From positions 5,828,001 through 5,892,000 of the forward strand of contig AP026544.2 of assembly GCA_026075535.2 (NCBI GenBank): a DNA stretch of 64,000 bases, given 5' to 3'. Positions within the stretch are counted from its first letter, which is position 1; each line of letters opens with the position of its first letter. The notes under the pieces were generated by a model. It was not told where the DNA came from and made no database searches. It was given only the letters and a program-made list of their open reading frames with translations. The position numbers and the translations under genes are program-made. Shown here piece after piece: positions 20,349 through 31,059 of the stretch. This DNA is from Tricholoma matsutake. Its lineage: Eukaryota; Basidiomycota; Agaricomycetes; Agaricales; Tricholomataceae.

Positions 20349-22583
20349 TTTTTTTTTTTTTTTTTGGATCAGAATTTATAACGCGGGGCTCGAACGCAGT
20401 CCGCGGAGCAAGGTACAAACTTGGGTACTACTTTATCTACGCGTTCCCCTCGCCCATCCCCCACTCAGGTCCCCGTTTTAGCCACCTTTAGGCGGGCAGT
20501 TCCACAGACGTTGGCCTCTCAGCCAGGAAAGGCAATAATCTGGAGGGGGCGCCCCCCCCTCCCGAAGTTAGCCATTAGATCGCCCCCTGGAGCAAACGGT
20601 CCCCCAGCCACATGTCCGACCGAGGCCAGACCAGGCGCAGCAGTGTTAATTCACCGTAAATCCCCCCTTGCGGGAGGAATAACCGTCTGCGTTTTTCCAG
20701 CCAACGAGGATTGACCACCCCAGACAAATGAGGTGGACCATCACCGTGCTGTGCACGAGTGACAGTAACAAGGCGGGTGGTTGTTCACCTGGTTATTCAC
20801 CGTGACCGCCGTAAGTAGGGGGCCGAGGCCCCCCTCGAGCAAATACACCTATGTGCACGCACTCGATGACATCGTCCCCCCCGCAGTGGGGGGAAGGTAT
20901 AGGGAAGCGACACCATGTCGCCATCCCGATAGTGGCCACCAGTTACTTGGTGTCCGTGAATGTAGAGGGGGATAGCCCCCTGTACTAGTTGCGGCGCTGC
21001 TGTCCACGAGGACCTCGAGGACGACGGCGCCGTGCTGGGGACGAGGGTTCCCCAGATTGAGGCTCTGATTGAGCAGTGTGCATCGCCGCATAGGAAGCCC
21101 GGAAGGCTGCCGGAGACGTGAGATCGAGAGGTGTCGGAACGGCTGCTAGTTCCGCCGACATCGTCTCAGACAGTCGCCAGGTGGTCGTGAATAACTCCCA
21201 GGCCATTTGGCGCCATGCGTTCCTCTCTGCAGGAGGAACGGCGGATGTACGGACGGTACCAATAAACATGGTCATCGCGTCGAGTTGGTGTAGCATGGCA
21301 TGAGAGGTGGCTTCAATTTCCAACCTCTCATTCACAGATAGCGGCACTTCGTCCTCCACCAACTCAGGGATGGGGGGCAAAGGCGGTAACGGGGCAGGGG
21401 ATGCCTCCGGATAGAAGAGCTCGGCCATGCCGAGCTCCTGTGTATACATGTCCTCGCGTTCGAGACTGCGAGTCCAACGTTTATGTGCGATATGGACGTC
21501 CTGTGCCCACAGCACACGGTCGATCGTTTGCCTCGAGGCTAGCTTAGGGCTGCTCTCAGCGTAATTGAGGGCCTCCTGCATAGCAAGAGAATCCTCGTCG
21601 TCGTCATCATCGTTAGGGTCGGAGAGGTCTTCCCCGGCCCATAGATCTCTAGCTGCCCTAAAAGCAGCTGCTACCTCCGATTCGTCTTGCACGAACCGGG
21701 TGTCGTAGTCTTGGACGTCATCATCAAAGATGTCGCCCGTGATCAGAACGGGGTCGCGTAGACCCCGATGTGGTGGTTGGACTCTGGTTCGCCATTTGGG
21801 CATTGAGAGAGTGTGTGTTAGTGCTAGTAGATGATGATAAAAATCAAGATACGCAGCGTGGAATCGATAGCGGCTGGTCCCTTATCTACATTCCGGGTCC
21901 ACCCGATCCAGCCTCCGAACGCTCCGAGGGGGCGAGCAAGCCGCACATCCTGCTGCCTAGTGGGAGAAGATTGACCCCGGGTCATAGCACCCTAGAAGAG
22001 TGAGCACCGGAGGTAGAGAGTTGGTGGTGAGTAGCGGCCACCAGAGCGTCGACCTAGCCGCCAGGGGGCACCATCGCCCGGCCCCTTTTAACGATGGTGT
22101 ATTCCAACGGGTAGTCAGTGTAGCATGTCTCTAGTAATAGAAACTCACATAGCATGGAGGCTAGAAGCCTCGCAGACAACCAGCAATCCAGTGATAATGT
22201 CCCTTCTCCCTAAGCCAGACCTCCCCCAACTAAACGAGTGTGTCGACTTGGGCGAGCGTTGAAGCAGGCATCCCACACCCACTCTAAGCCCCCAGAGGGA
22301 CCCAGACTACTCTTTCATAAACGACACTCACCTAGTCAGGATCCTCGAAGCCCAGGAGAACGAGACAGATAGCAGTCATTGTCAAAAACAATGACCGGGG
22401 CATCCACGGAGATCGGATGGACGGATCTCTTAGCAAATCAGGGTAGGCCTGGAGACGCCGAGAGCGTTCGTGATGGTGAAATCCGATCGAAAATCGGACG
22501 AAAATTGAAGTGTCGACGTCGCTTGCAACGTTGAGCAGAGGTGTTTACCACTATTTATGGTGGTTGTAACAAGTCAAGGAGCG
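20349..22583 (-). mobile_element. B-c: full-length type-1 B element
   Basis: This complete copy has a 17-nt poly(A) (T run 20349-20365) and 5' end at 22583. The target duplication is TCGCCTGAGACC (20337-20348 and 22587-22598), with three extra bases (22584-22586) at the 5' junction. Confidence 0.94.
20985..21803 (-). CDS. B-element ORF, type 1, 272 aa
   Basis: This is a full-length, undamaged member of the unrecognised B protein family. It differs from the B-a protein mainly in the acidic region, where a longer Asp run follows LSDPN; this accounts for the three extra residues. The helical core and Arg-rich tail are conserved. Function unknown. Confidence 0.75.
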   Translation of the reverse strand: MPKWRTRVQPPHRGLRDPVLITGDIFDDDVQDYDTRFVQDESEVAAAFRAARDLWAGEDLSDPNDDDDDEDSLAMQEALNYAESSPKLASRQTIDRVLWAQDVHIAHKRWTRSLEREDMYTQELGMAELFYPEASPAPLPPLPPIPELVEDEVPLSVNERLEIEATSHAMLHQLDAMTMFIGTVRTSAVPPAERNAWRQMAWELFTTTWRLSETMSAELAAVPTPLDLTSPAAFRASYAAMHTAQSEPQSGEPSSPARRRRPRGPRGQQRRN

Positions 22584-22586
22584 ATG

Positions 22587-23610
22587 TCGCCTGAGACCTG
22601 GTCTTAGATTAGCGATGCTGTTCGCAAAATATACAGCGACGCGTGGAGGGGAGTCAATTCCCGATGGGCGCACCAGAGTTCCCCAATTTGGGCTCATTGG
22701 TGCACCTATAACTTCGTCCCCTTCCCTGTTGTGGGCAGAAGGGGCGTGTCTTATCAATCGCCAAGGCGGCTCTTGGATGAAAAGCAAATCGTAATCGTCT
22801 ACGAAATCAGCCAGTAAAGAGTCCATGTATCCCCAATTACGGTTAACATTCTGACTAAATATACGTAACTGTGGGGTAGATCTAAGTCTGTCCCTCATTT
22901 ACGTTCGGCCACCGCGTCCTGCGGGATGGTAAGTAGGAGGAGAGTGAGAGTTGCGTCTCGCACTCACCTCGTCGTAGCGAGCTTTGATCCAGTCACGGTC
23001 AAAGCGATGTCGCCAAAAATTGCATCGACGGTCGTCGGATGCGTGGTTTTTCCGGCAGTTGATGCACCTAGCCGGGTGAGGACAGGCTGCTCCCTCTGGG
23101 GTAGCTGGGACAGGAGGGTTCCCCTTGGCGTTTCCCTTACAACACCCTGCAAGGGCACGATGGTGCTCCTTACGGTGTGGGCCTGCACAGATCGGGCATT
23201 TGGTCTGTGGAGCTCTGCATGCTGGGGTGGGGTGACCCCACTTCCAGCATCGTTGGCAGAGGGGCAAACCAGGGTTCGCCCTGGCAGCCCTAACATAAGC
23301 GACGTAGCGCCCAAATTGGACGCCCCGACCGATGAGAGCCTTGGCTCGTGCACCACTGACTGAGTCAGCGATGTTGAGATATACGGTGCACGTATCCGAC
23401 ATTTTCAAATCACGTACTACACGGGGGGGGACTTGGAGCACTGTGAGGTCCGATATTCCGGACTTACCCAAGTGTGCAATGACGACGTCAGGCGTTAGGG
23501 CCTTGTCATTAGCGATAAACGGCACATCGACCAACTTGAGGTACAATGTGGAGGTAGGTAACGCTGCGTCTACTTGCAGCGCAAAGGGGAATGCCTTGTG
23601 GGCCGCCTCC
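22587..23610 (-). pseudogene. A4 segment: ORF1 C-terminus and ORF2 N-terminus
   Basis: The start of ORF2 (ATG 22896-22898) and the C-terminal part of ORF1 with its three zinc knuckles (22899-23610) are both open and joined by TAAATG. The segment is bounded by B-c on one side and B-d on the other (duplication TGTGGGCCGCCTCC, 23597-23610). Confidence 0.9.
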
Positions 23611-24943
23611 TTTTTTTTTTTGGATCAGAATTTATAACGCGGGGCTCGAACGCAGTCCGCGGAGAGGGTACAAACTTGGGTACTACTTTATCTACGCGTT
23701 CCCCTCGCCCATCTCCCACTCAGGTCCCCGTTTTAGCCACTTTAGGCGGGCAGTGCCACAGACATTGGCCTCTCAGCCAGGAAAGGCAATAATCTGAAGG
23801 GGGCGCCCCCCCCTCCCGAAGTTAGCCATTAGATCGCCCCCTGGAGCAAATGGTCCCCCAGCCACATGTCCGACCGAGGCCAGACCAGGCGCAGCAGTGT
23901 TAATTCACCGTAAATCCCCCCTTGCGGGAGGAATAACCATTTGCGTTTTTCCAGCCAACGAGGATTGACCACCCCAGACAAATGAGGTAGACCATCACTG
24001 TGTTGTGCACGAGTGACAGTAACAAGGCGGGTGGTTGTTCACCTGGTTATTCACCATGACCGCCGTAAGTAGGGGGCCAAGGCCCCCCTCGAGCAAATGC
24101 ACACATGTGCATGCACTCGATGATATCGTCCCCCCCGCAGTGGGGGGAAGGTATAGGGAGGCACCACCATGTCGCCATCCCGATAATGGCCACCAGTTGG
24201 TACTTGGTGGCCGTGAGTGTAGAGGGGGATAGGCCCCTGTACTAGTTGCGGCACTGCTGTCCACGAGGACCTCGAGGACGACGGCGCCGTGCTGGGGACG
24301 AGGGTTCCCCAGATTGAGGCTCTGACTGAGCAGTGTGCATTGCCGCGTAGGAAGCCCGGAAGGCTGCCGGAGACGTGAGATTGAGAGGTGTCGGAACGGC
24401 TGCTAGTTCCGCCGACATCGTCTCAGACAGTTGCCAAGTGGTCGTGAATAACTCCCAGGCCATTTGGCGCCAAGCGTTCCTCTCTGCAGGGGGAACGGCA
24501 GACGTACGGACGGTACCAACGAACATGGTCATCGCATCGAGTTGGTGTAGCATGGCATGAGAGGTGGCTTCAATTTCCAACCTCTCATTCACAGATAGCG
24601 GCACTTCGTCCTCCACCAACTCAGGGATGGGGGGCAAAGGCGGTAACGGGGCAGGGGATGCCTCTGGATAGAAGAGCTCGGCCATGCCGAGCTCCTGTGT
24701 ATACATGTCCTCGCGTTCGAGACTGCGAGTCCAACGTTTATGTGCGATATGGACGTCCTGCACCCACAGCACACAGTCAATCGTTTGCCTCGAGGCTAGC
24801 TTAGGGCTGCTCTCGGCATAATTGAGGGCCTCCTGCATAGCAAGAGAATCCTCGTCGTCATCATCATCGTTAGGGTCGGAGAGGTCTTCCCCGGCCCATA
24901 GATCTCTAGCTGCCCTGAAAGCAGCTGCTACCTCCGATTCGTC
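23611..24943 (-). mobile_element. B-d: 5'-truncated type-1 B element
   Basis: It has an 11-nt poly(A) (23611-23621) and a full 3' UTR, but begins inside the ORF at 24943. The target duplication is TGTGGGCCGCCTCC (23597-23610 and 24944-24957), perfect over 14 bp. The leader and the first ~38 codons are missing, a typical incomplete target-primed product. Confidence 0.93.
24242..24943 (-). pseudogene. B-element ORF, type 1, lacking its N-terminus
   Basis: About 233 codons remain, from the acidic region to the Arg-rich tail. The frame is intact, but the native start is absent because the element is 5'-truncated. A longer open frame reading in from A4 is an accident of the junction. Confidence 0.8.
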
Positions 24944-26282
24944 TGTGGGCCGCCTCCTTGAAACAACGAAGGTCCTCCTCAGAGGCAACCACGTCTGTAG
25001 CTACTGATATATTACCAGCATGCATAGATGTGGACTGGGCCACCAGTTTGGAGTGGTGCAGTCCGAGAGTGGTCCGGACATGGTCCAGGAAGTCAGCCGG
25101 GTTCGTCTCCGCCCCGAGGGGGGGACGAACGTGGACAAGAACCTGTCGTCTCGACGGTCCGTGTACAGTAGGTGAGGGCTTTGACGCCTTCGGTTTGGAT
25201 GGGCCTACATGCTGCTGTATGTCAGCCAGCTTGTCGGTTGGAAGCTCAGGGAAAGCCTTGGCTAAACGCACAAGGCCATCCATGGATGTGTTAGGAGTTC
25301 GCCCCCCTGGGAAGCGAGCCACCTGAGCAAATGTCCCCCTGCCCGAAGGCCTGGTGGACCAGTTCACGGGGGGAGGTGGACCTCGACCCCATGACGTAGA
25401 GACGCCCCCTGTTGGGGGTTTTGGAAGAGGTCGAGCCCCTTTTGGGCCTCGAGTCCTTGAAGATTTGTGAGGGGGGGGGTGTTGCCCATCCCATCCCTCC
25501 AGATAGTCCGCATTGGGATCGTTGGTGACAGTGCCCGACCTAGGTCGTTTACTGCCCCCTGTCATTCTGTCTAATGCTCCCCGGAGCGAAGCGCTTCCAG
25601 AGTCGCGATCGAAACCAACCTCGGCAGCTGCTGCCAGCACCGAGCCCAGTCGTTCTGCTATGAGCTGCCGATCCTCAGCAGTCGGTCGTCTAGATCCCGT
25701 CCTGTTAAGGACAACTCGGAATCCTTCAGCGTACTCTCCCAGGTCTTTGGCGAAGGTCTGGGGTCCACTCCAGTCGTCGCTCGCCATCTCTGTGTCCTGA
25801 ATGACGTGGGAAGAGAGATTGTCGGCCACTTCCTCCGCCCACGAAGCAGGTGTAGAAGGGGTAGCCGGAGGTGCAGGAGACGCAGTCGCATCCCTGGAAG
25901 ATAGCGCTGGCACGCTGAAACGCTGTGCTCGCGGAGTGACAATGCCCGCCCCATAGGGGGAGGGGATTGGAGAGCCTCTTTGGGTCCTGTGAGGGCCCAC
26001 TGAGGGAGCGTTCTGTGTGGATCTGCGGCTCGAAGAGAGCCGCAGGGAATCAATTGGGTCGTCGCCAGGAGTTCTGGGCGTACCGGATCTGGAAGGTCTC
26101 CCCTCGTCCATCGCTTCGCCCGATCTCCCCCCTCTTCTAGAGTGTGATTCTGACATGCGTTGGTAAGACGCTGGTTGTACCGGATCGCTGAGATCGATGA
26201 CGGATTGAGCTGCAAAAGTAGAAAACGGTGTCGACGATGTTTTTTGTGGCTGTGCACATCACGGTAAGAAGACAAGAAGCGA
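24944..26282 (-). pseudogene. A4 5' end: leader and ORF1 N-terminal part
   Basis: This holds the 5' terminus (26282), a 126-nt leader and ORF1 from ATG 26154-26156 to the B-d interruption, about 400 codons, open throughout. Together with its other segments (22587-23610, 19824-20348, 36576-37852, 40091-41445) A4 shows no stop codon that I can find, so it was probably intact before it was interrupted. A4 itself lies in A2: the next base, 26283, is A2 ORF2. Confidence 0.88.
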
Positions 26283-26768
26283 CTCATAACCCGCATTGCT
26301 GAGGCATGCATCACTGCTGGTCATTGGCCAGCTCATTTCAAGGAATCCCTGTCGGTCATCATCCCGAAGCCAGGGAAACCTAACTACTCTACCCCTAAGT
26401 CGTTCAGGCCCATCGTGCTTCTGAACACTCTGGGCAAATTAGTCGAAAAGATGTTGTCGAGGCGACTTCAATTCGACGGTGTTGCACACGAGGCCTTCGA
26501 GCAAAACCAGTTCGGGGGTGTCGCCCAGCGTTCCACTGAGGATGCAGGAATCTACCTCACCCATCTTGTCAGGGCAGGATGGGCTAAAGGACTTAAAACG
26601 AGTGTTGTCACTTTCGACATCGCTCAATTCTTCCCCTCATTGAACCACCAGGTTCTGTTGGAGATCATCTCTCGGTCGGGGTTCCCTGCGCAAGTAGTGA
26701 ACTTCTTCCGGTCATATCTAGTCGGTCGCAAAACGACCTACAAATGGAACACTTTCTCATCTGGCTCC
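26283..26768 (+). pseudogene. A2 ORF2 segment (RT domain)
   Basis: This A-type RT segment, from the ITRIAEACI region to the TTYKWN region, is part of A2 displaced by the inversion. Its left edge is the 5' terminus of A4. Its right edge is the duplicated TCATCTGGCTCC at B-e. The matching right flank of A4 was not found in the window. Confidence 0.85.
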
Positions 26769-27218
26769 TTTTTTTTTTTTTTTTTTTTTTTTTGGGTCAA
26801 CAATTTATAACGCGGGGCTCGATCGCAGTCCGCGGAGCAGGATACAAACTTGGGTACTACTATAACTATGCTTCCCCTCACCCATATCCTACCCAGGTCC
26901 TCATTTTAGCCACTTTAGGCGGGCAGTGCCACAGACGTTGGCCTCTCAGCCAGGAAAGGCAATAATCTGGAGGGGGAGACCCCCTCCCGAAGCTAGCCAT
27001 TAGATCGTCAGCTGGTGCAAAGCGGTCCCCCAGCCACATATCCAACCGAAGTCAGATCAGGCGCGGCCGTGTTAATTCACTGTAAATCCCCCCTTGCGGG
27101 AGGAATAACCGTCTGCATACTCCCAGCCAATGAGGATTGACCACCCCGGATGAATGAGGTGGACCATCACCGTGTCATGCACGAGTAACAGTAATGTGGC
27201 AGCTGGTTGTTCACCTGG

Positions 27219-27861
27219 TTATTCACCGGAACCGCCGTAAGCAGGGGGCCAAAGCCCCCCTCGAGCAAATGCACTGCAAGCACATGCACTCGATAGCAAT
27301 TTCCCCCCCGCAGCGGGGAGAACGTAAAGGGTAGCGACATTTGTCACCAACCCGACAGCAGCCAGCGGACTGGCGGTGATGGGTGTGGAGCAGGATGCCC
27401 CACACAAGTAGCAGCACGGCCATCTGTGATGATGACGGCACTGTACTGGGAACGAGGGTTCCCCAGATTGGAGCTCTGCTAGAGCTGTTGGCACCGCCAC
27501 ACAGGAAGCTGGAACAGCTTCCGGAGGCGTAGGATCGTTGGAACGATCGTCTCTGGTTGTCCACTTGGGCATCAGGAGCAAGTTAGTACTGGTATATGAT
27601 GCAAGTGATCGAAATACGCAGCGTGCAGTGTAAGCGAGGGCCTCCTGCCTAGCAAGAGAGTCCACGTAGTCGTCAGGGTCGGGGAGGTCCTCCCCAGCCC
27701 ACAGATCTCAAACTGCCTAGGGCAGCTGCTACCTCCAGTTCGTTCTGTGAGAGCTGGGTGTCGTAGTCTTGGGCATCATCACCAACGATGTCACCCGTAA
27801 TCAAGGTGGGGTCGTGAAGGCCCCAGCGTGTGGTTTGGTCTCTGTTCAGCCGCTTGGGCAT
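27219..27861 (-). pseudogene. B type-4 ORF (B-e copy)
   Basis: The order is as in B-b: normal start (MPKRLNRDQ), the shared frameshift, a second leader-plus-ATG segment, then the ORF C-terminus. It is nearly identical to B-b and B-m, which makes an independent origin of the damage unlikely. Confidence 0.82.
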
Positions 27862-28295
27862 TGAGAGTGAGTTAGCACAGGTAAATGACGATAACAGTCA
27901 AAGTACGTAGCGTAAGATCGATAACAGATGGCCCCTTATCTCAGTTCCAGGTCCACCCGATACAGCCTCCAAACGCTCCGAGGGGGCGAACAGGCCGCGC
28001 ATCCTGTTGCCTGGTGGGAGAAGATTGAACCCGGGTCATAACACCCCAGAGGAGTGAGCACCGGAGGTGAGGAGTTGGTGGTGAAGTGCGGCCACCAGAG
28101 CATCGACCTAGATATCAGGGGGCACCGTCACCCGGCCCCTTTTAGCGACGGTGTATTCCAACAGGTAGTCAGTGTAGCTTGTCCCTAGTAGTAGTGACTC
28201 ACATAGCATGGAGGTTGGAAGCCCCAGAGACAACCAGCAGTCCAGTAACGATGTCCCTCCCCCTGAGCCAGACCTCCCCCAACTAAACGAGTGCG

Positions 28296-28960
28296 CTCGT
28301 GGACAGCAGCGCCGCAACTAGTACAGGGGGCTATCCCCCTCTACCTTCACGGCCACCAAGTAACTGGTGGCCACTATCGGGATGGTGACATGGTGTCGCT
28401 TCCCTATACCTTCCCCCCACTGCGGGGGGGATGATGTCATCGAGTGCGTGCACATAGGTGCATTTGCTCGAGGGGGGTCTCGGCCCCCTACTTACGGCGG
28501 TCACGGTGAATAACCAGGTGAACAACCACCCGCCTTGTTACTGTCACTCGTGCACAACACGGTGATGGTCCACCTCATTCGTCTGGGGTGGTCAATCCTC
28601 GTTGGCTGGAAAAACGCAGACGGTTATTCCTCCCGCAAGGGGGGATTTACGGTGAATTAACACTGCTGCGCCTGGTCTGGCCTCGGTCGGACATGTGGCT
28701 GGGGGACCGTTTGCTCCAGGGGGCGATCTAATGGCTAACTTCGGGAGGGGGGGCGCCCCCTCCAGATTATTGCCTTTCCTGGCTGAGAGGCCAACGTCTG
28801 TGGAACTGCCCGCCTAAAGGTGGCTAAAACGGGGACCTGAGTGGGAGATGGGCGAGGGGAACACGTAGATAAAGTAGTACCCGAGTTTGTACCTTGCTCC
28901 GCGGACTGCGCTCGAGCCCCGCGTTATAAATTCTGATCCAAAAAAAAAAAAAAAAAAAAA
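28296..28960 (+). mobile_element. B-f: 5'-truncated type-1 B element (3' UTR only)
   Basis: It begins in the last ~8 codons of a type-1 ORF, contains the full 3' UTR with all its hairpins and a 21-nt poly(A) (28940-28960), and is flanked by CTAAACGAGTGCG (28283-28295 and 28961-28973). It is the third nesting level: B-f in B-e in A2. Confidence 0.93.
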
Positions 28961-29317
28961 CTAAACGAGTGCGTCGACTTGGGCGAGCATTGAAGCAGGC
29001 ATCCCACACCCACTCTAAGCCCCCATAGGGACCTAGACTACTCTTTCATAGACACCACTCACCTAGCCAGGATCCTCGAAGCACAGGGGAACGAGACGAA
29101 TAGCAGCCATTGTCAAAAACAATGACTGGGACATCCCCGGGGATCGGATGGACGGATCTCTTAGCAAAACAGGGCAGGCCTGGAGACGCCGAGAGCGTTC
29201 GTGATGGTGAAATCCGATCCAAGATCGGACGTAAATTGAAGTGTCGACGTCGCTGGCAACGTTGAGCAGAGGTGTTTACCACTGTTTATAGTGGTTGTAA
29301 CAAGTCAAGGAGCGTTG

Positions 29318-29462
29318 TCATCTGGCTCCTTTGCAGCTGATGTGGGAGTGGGTCAAGGCTCTGCTTTGTCCCCTGTCTTATCGGCGTTATATTTAACACC
29401 CATTATGAAGCTCTTTAGAAGGAGCGAAATCGGCAGAGATGTCGATCTCATGTCGTATGTGG
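29318..29462 (+). pseudogene. A2 ORF2 segment (RT motif up to YVDD)
   Basis: This short piece of A2 contains the GQGSALSP and SYV(DD) region. It starts at the duplicated TCATCTGGCTCC and ends at ATGTCGTATGTGG, the duplication whose partner now lies at 11614-11626 next to B-a. Confidence 0.88.
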
Positions 29463-30245
29463 AATTGCTCCTTGACTTGTTACTACCACCATAAACAGTG
29501 GTAAACACCTCTGCTCAACGTTGCAAGCGACGTCGACACTTCAATTTTCGTCCGATTTTCGATCGGATTTCACCATCACGAACGCTCTCGGCGTCTCCAG
29601 GCGTGCCCTGATTTGCTAAGAGATCCGTCCATCCGATCTCCGTGGATGCCCCGGTCATTGTTTCTGACAATGGCCGCTATCTGTCTCGTTCTCCTGGGCT
29701 TCGAGGATCCTGACTAGGTGAGTGTTGTTTATGAAAGAGTAGTCTGGGTCCCTCTGGGGGCTTAGAGTGGGTGTGGGATGCCTGCTTCAACGCTCGCCCA
29801 AGTCGACACACTCGGTTAGTTGGGGGAGGTCTGGCTTAGGGAGAAGGGACGTTATCACTGGATTGCTGGTTGTCTGGGAGGCTTCTAGCCTCCATGCTCT
29901 GTGAGTTTCTATTACTAGAGACATGCTACACTGACTACCTGTTGGAATACACCATCGTTAAAAGGGGCCGGGCGATGGTGCCCCCTGGCGGCTAGGTCGT
30001 TACCTTGGTGGCCGCCACTCTCCACCCACTCTCTACCTCCGGTGCTCACTCGTCTAGGGTGTCATGACCCGGGTTCAATATTCTCCCACTAGGCAGCAGG
30101 ATGTGCGGCTTGCTCGCCCCCTCGGAGCGTTCGGAGGCTGGATCGGGTGGACCCGGAATGTAGATAAGGGACCAGCCGTTATCGATTCCACGCTGCGTAT
30201 TTTGATTCTTACCATCATCTACTAGCACTAACACACACTCTCTCA

Positions 30246-31055
30246 ATGCCCAAACGGCGAACCAGAGTCCAACCACCACATCGGGGTCTACGCGACCCCG
30301 TTCTGATCACGGGCGACATCTTTGATGATGACGTCCAAGACTACGACACCCGGTACGATCAAGACGATCTGGATGTAGCTACTGCCCTACGGGCAGTTAG
30401 AGATCTATGGGCTGGAGAAGACCTCTCCGACCCTGAAGATGACGAGGACTCTCTTACTATGCAAGAGGCCCTCAATTACGCCGAGAGCAGCCCCAAGCTG
30501 GCCTCGAGGCAAACGATAGACCGTGTGCTGTGGGCGCAGGACGTCCATGTCGCACATAAACGGTGGACTCGCAGTCTCGAACGCGAGGACATGTATACAC
30601 AGGAGCTCGGCATGGCCGAGCTCTTCTATCCGGAGGCATCCCCTGCCCCATTACCGCCTTTGCCCCCCATCCCTGAGTTGGTGGAGGACGAAGTGCCGCT
30701 ATCTGTGAATGACAGGTTGGAAATCGAAGCCACCTCTCATGCCATGCTACACCAACTCGACGCGATGACCATGTTCATTGGTACCGTCCGTACATCCGCC
30801 GTTCCCCCTGCAGAGAGGAACGCATGGCGCCAAATGGCCTGGGAGTTATTCACGACCACCTGGCGACTGTCTGAGACGATGTCGGCGGAACTAGCAGCCG
30901 TTCCGACACCTCTCGACCTCACGTCTCCGGCAGCCTTCCGGGCTTCCTACGCGGCGGTGCACACCGCTCAATCAGAGCTTCAATCTGGGGAACCCTCGTC
31001 CCCAGCACGGCGCCGTCGTCCTCGAGGTCCTCGTGGACAGCAGCGCCGCAACTAG
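30246..31055 (+). CDS. B-element ORF, type 1 (reference copy)
   Basis: This 269-aa protein is identical to the B-a product, preceded by a 779-nt leader. No known enzyme motif is seen. Regions most conserved against the diverged types 2 and 3 are the ELG-AEL-YPE motif (about 120-130), IPELVEDE (142-149), the helical core with WRQMAWELFTTTWR (194-207) and DLTSPAAFRASY (about 224-235). Identity concentrated in the protein rather than spread evenly would suggest selection on coding, but I could not measure substitution rates. It could be a host-derived gene captured by the element or a diverged ORF1; neither is shown. Confidence 0.75.
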   Translation: MPKRRTRVQPPHRGLRDPVLITGDIFDDDVQDYDTRYDQDDLDVATALRAVRDLWAGEDLSDPEDDEDSLTMQEALNYAESSPKLASRQTIDRVLWAQDVHVAHKRWTRSLEREDMYTQELGMAELFYPEASPAPLPPLPPIPELVEDEVPLSVNDRLEIEATSHAMLHQLDAMTMFIGTVRTSAVPPAERNAWRQMAWELFTTTWRLSETMSAELAAVPTPLDLTSPAAFRASYAAVHTAQSELQSGEPSSPARRRRPRGPRGQQRRN

Positions 31056-31059
31056 TACA

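Larger units (their letters stand above)
26769..29314 (-). mobile_element. B-e: type-4 B element carrying B-f
   Basis: This rearranged B copy has poly(A) as the T run 26769-26793, sequence to 28295, then resumes at 28961 and ends with the B 5' terminus at 29314. The target duplication is TCATCTGGCTCC (26757-26768 and 29318-29329). B-f is inserted in its leader in the opposite orientation. Confidence 0.92.
13859..29466. other. 15.6-kb segment inverted between B-a and B-g
   Basis: Flanks of the two oppositely oriented B copies are cross-matched. The 3' flank of B-a (11614-11626) duplicates the 5' flank of B-g (29450-29462; ATGTCGTATGTGG). The 5' flank of B-a (13862-13876) duplicates the 3' flank of B-g (31692-31706; AATGCCGTGGCTGTT). 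Flipping this segment restores both duplications and also rejoins A2, A3 and A4 in continuous order. The cause is either homologous recombination or an assembly orientation error across 2.2-kb identical arms. Confidence 0.85.

Noticed and set aside
29467..29720. Hammerhead or HDV-like self-cleaving ribozyme at the B 5' end
   Set aside because: I found no CTGATGA/GAAA hammerhead core, and no strand complementary to the first bases in an HDV-like layout. Hairpins exist, but not a recognisable ribozyme.
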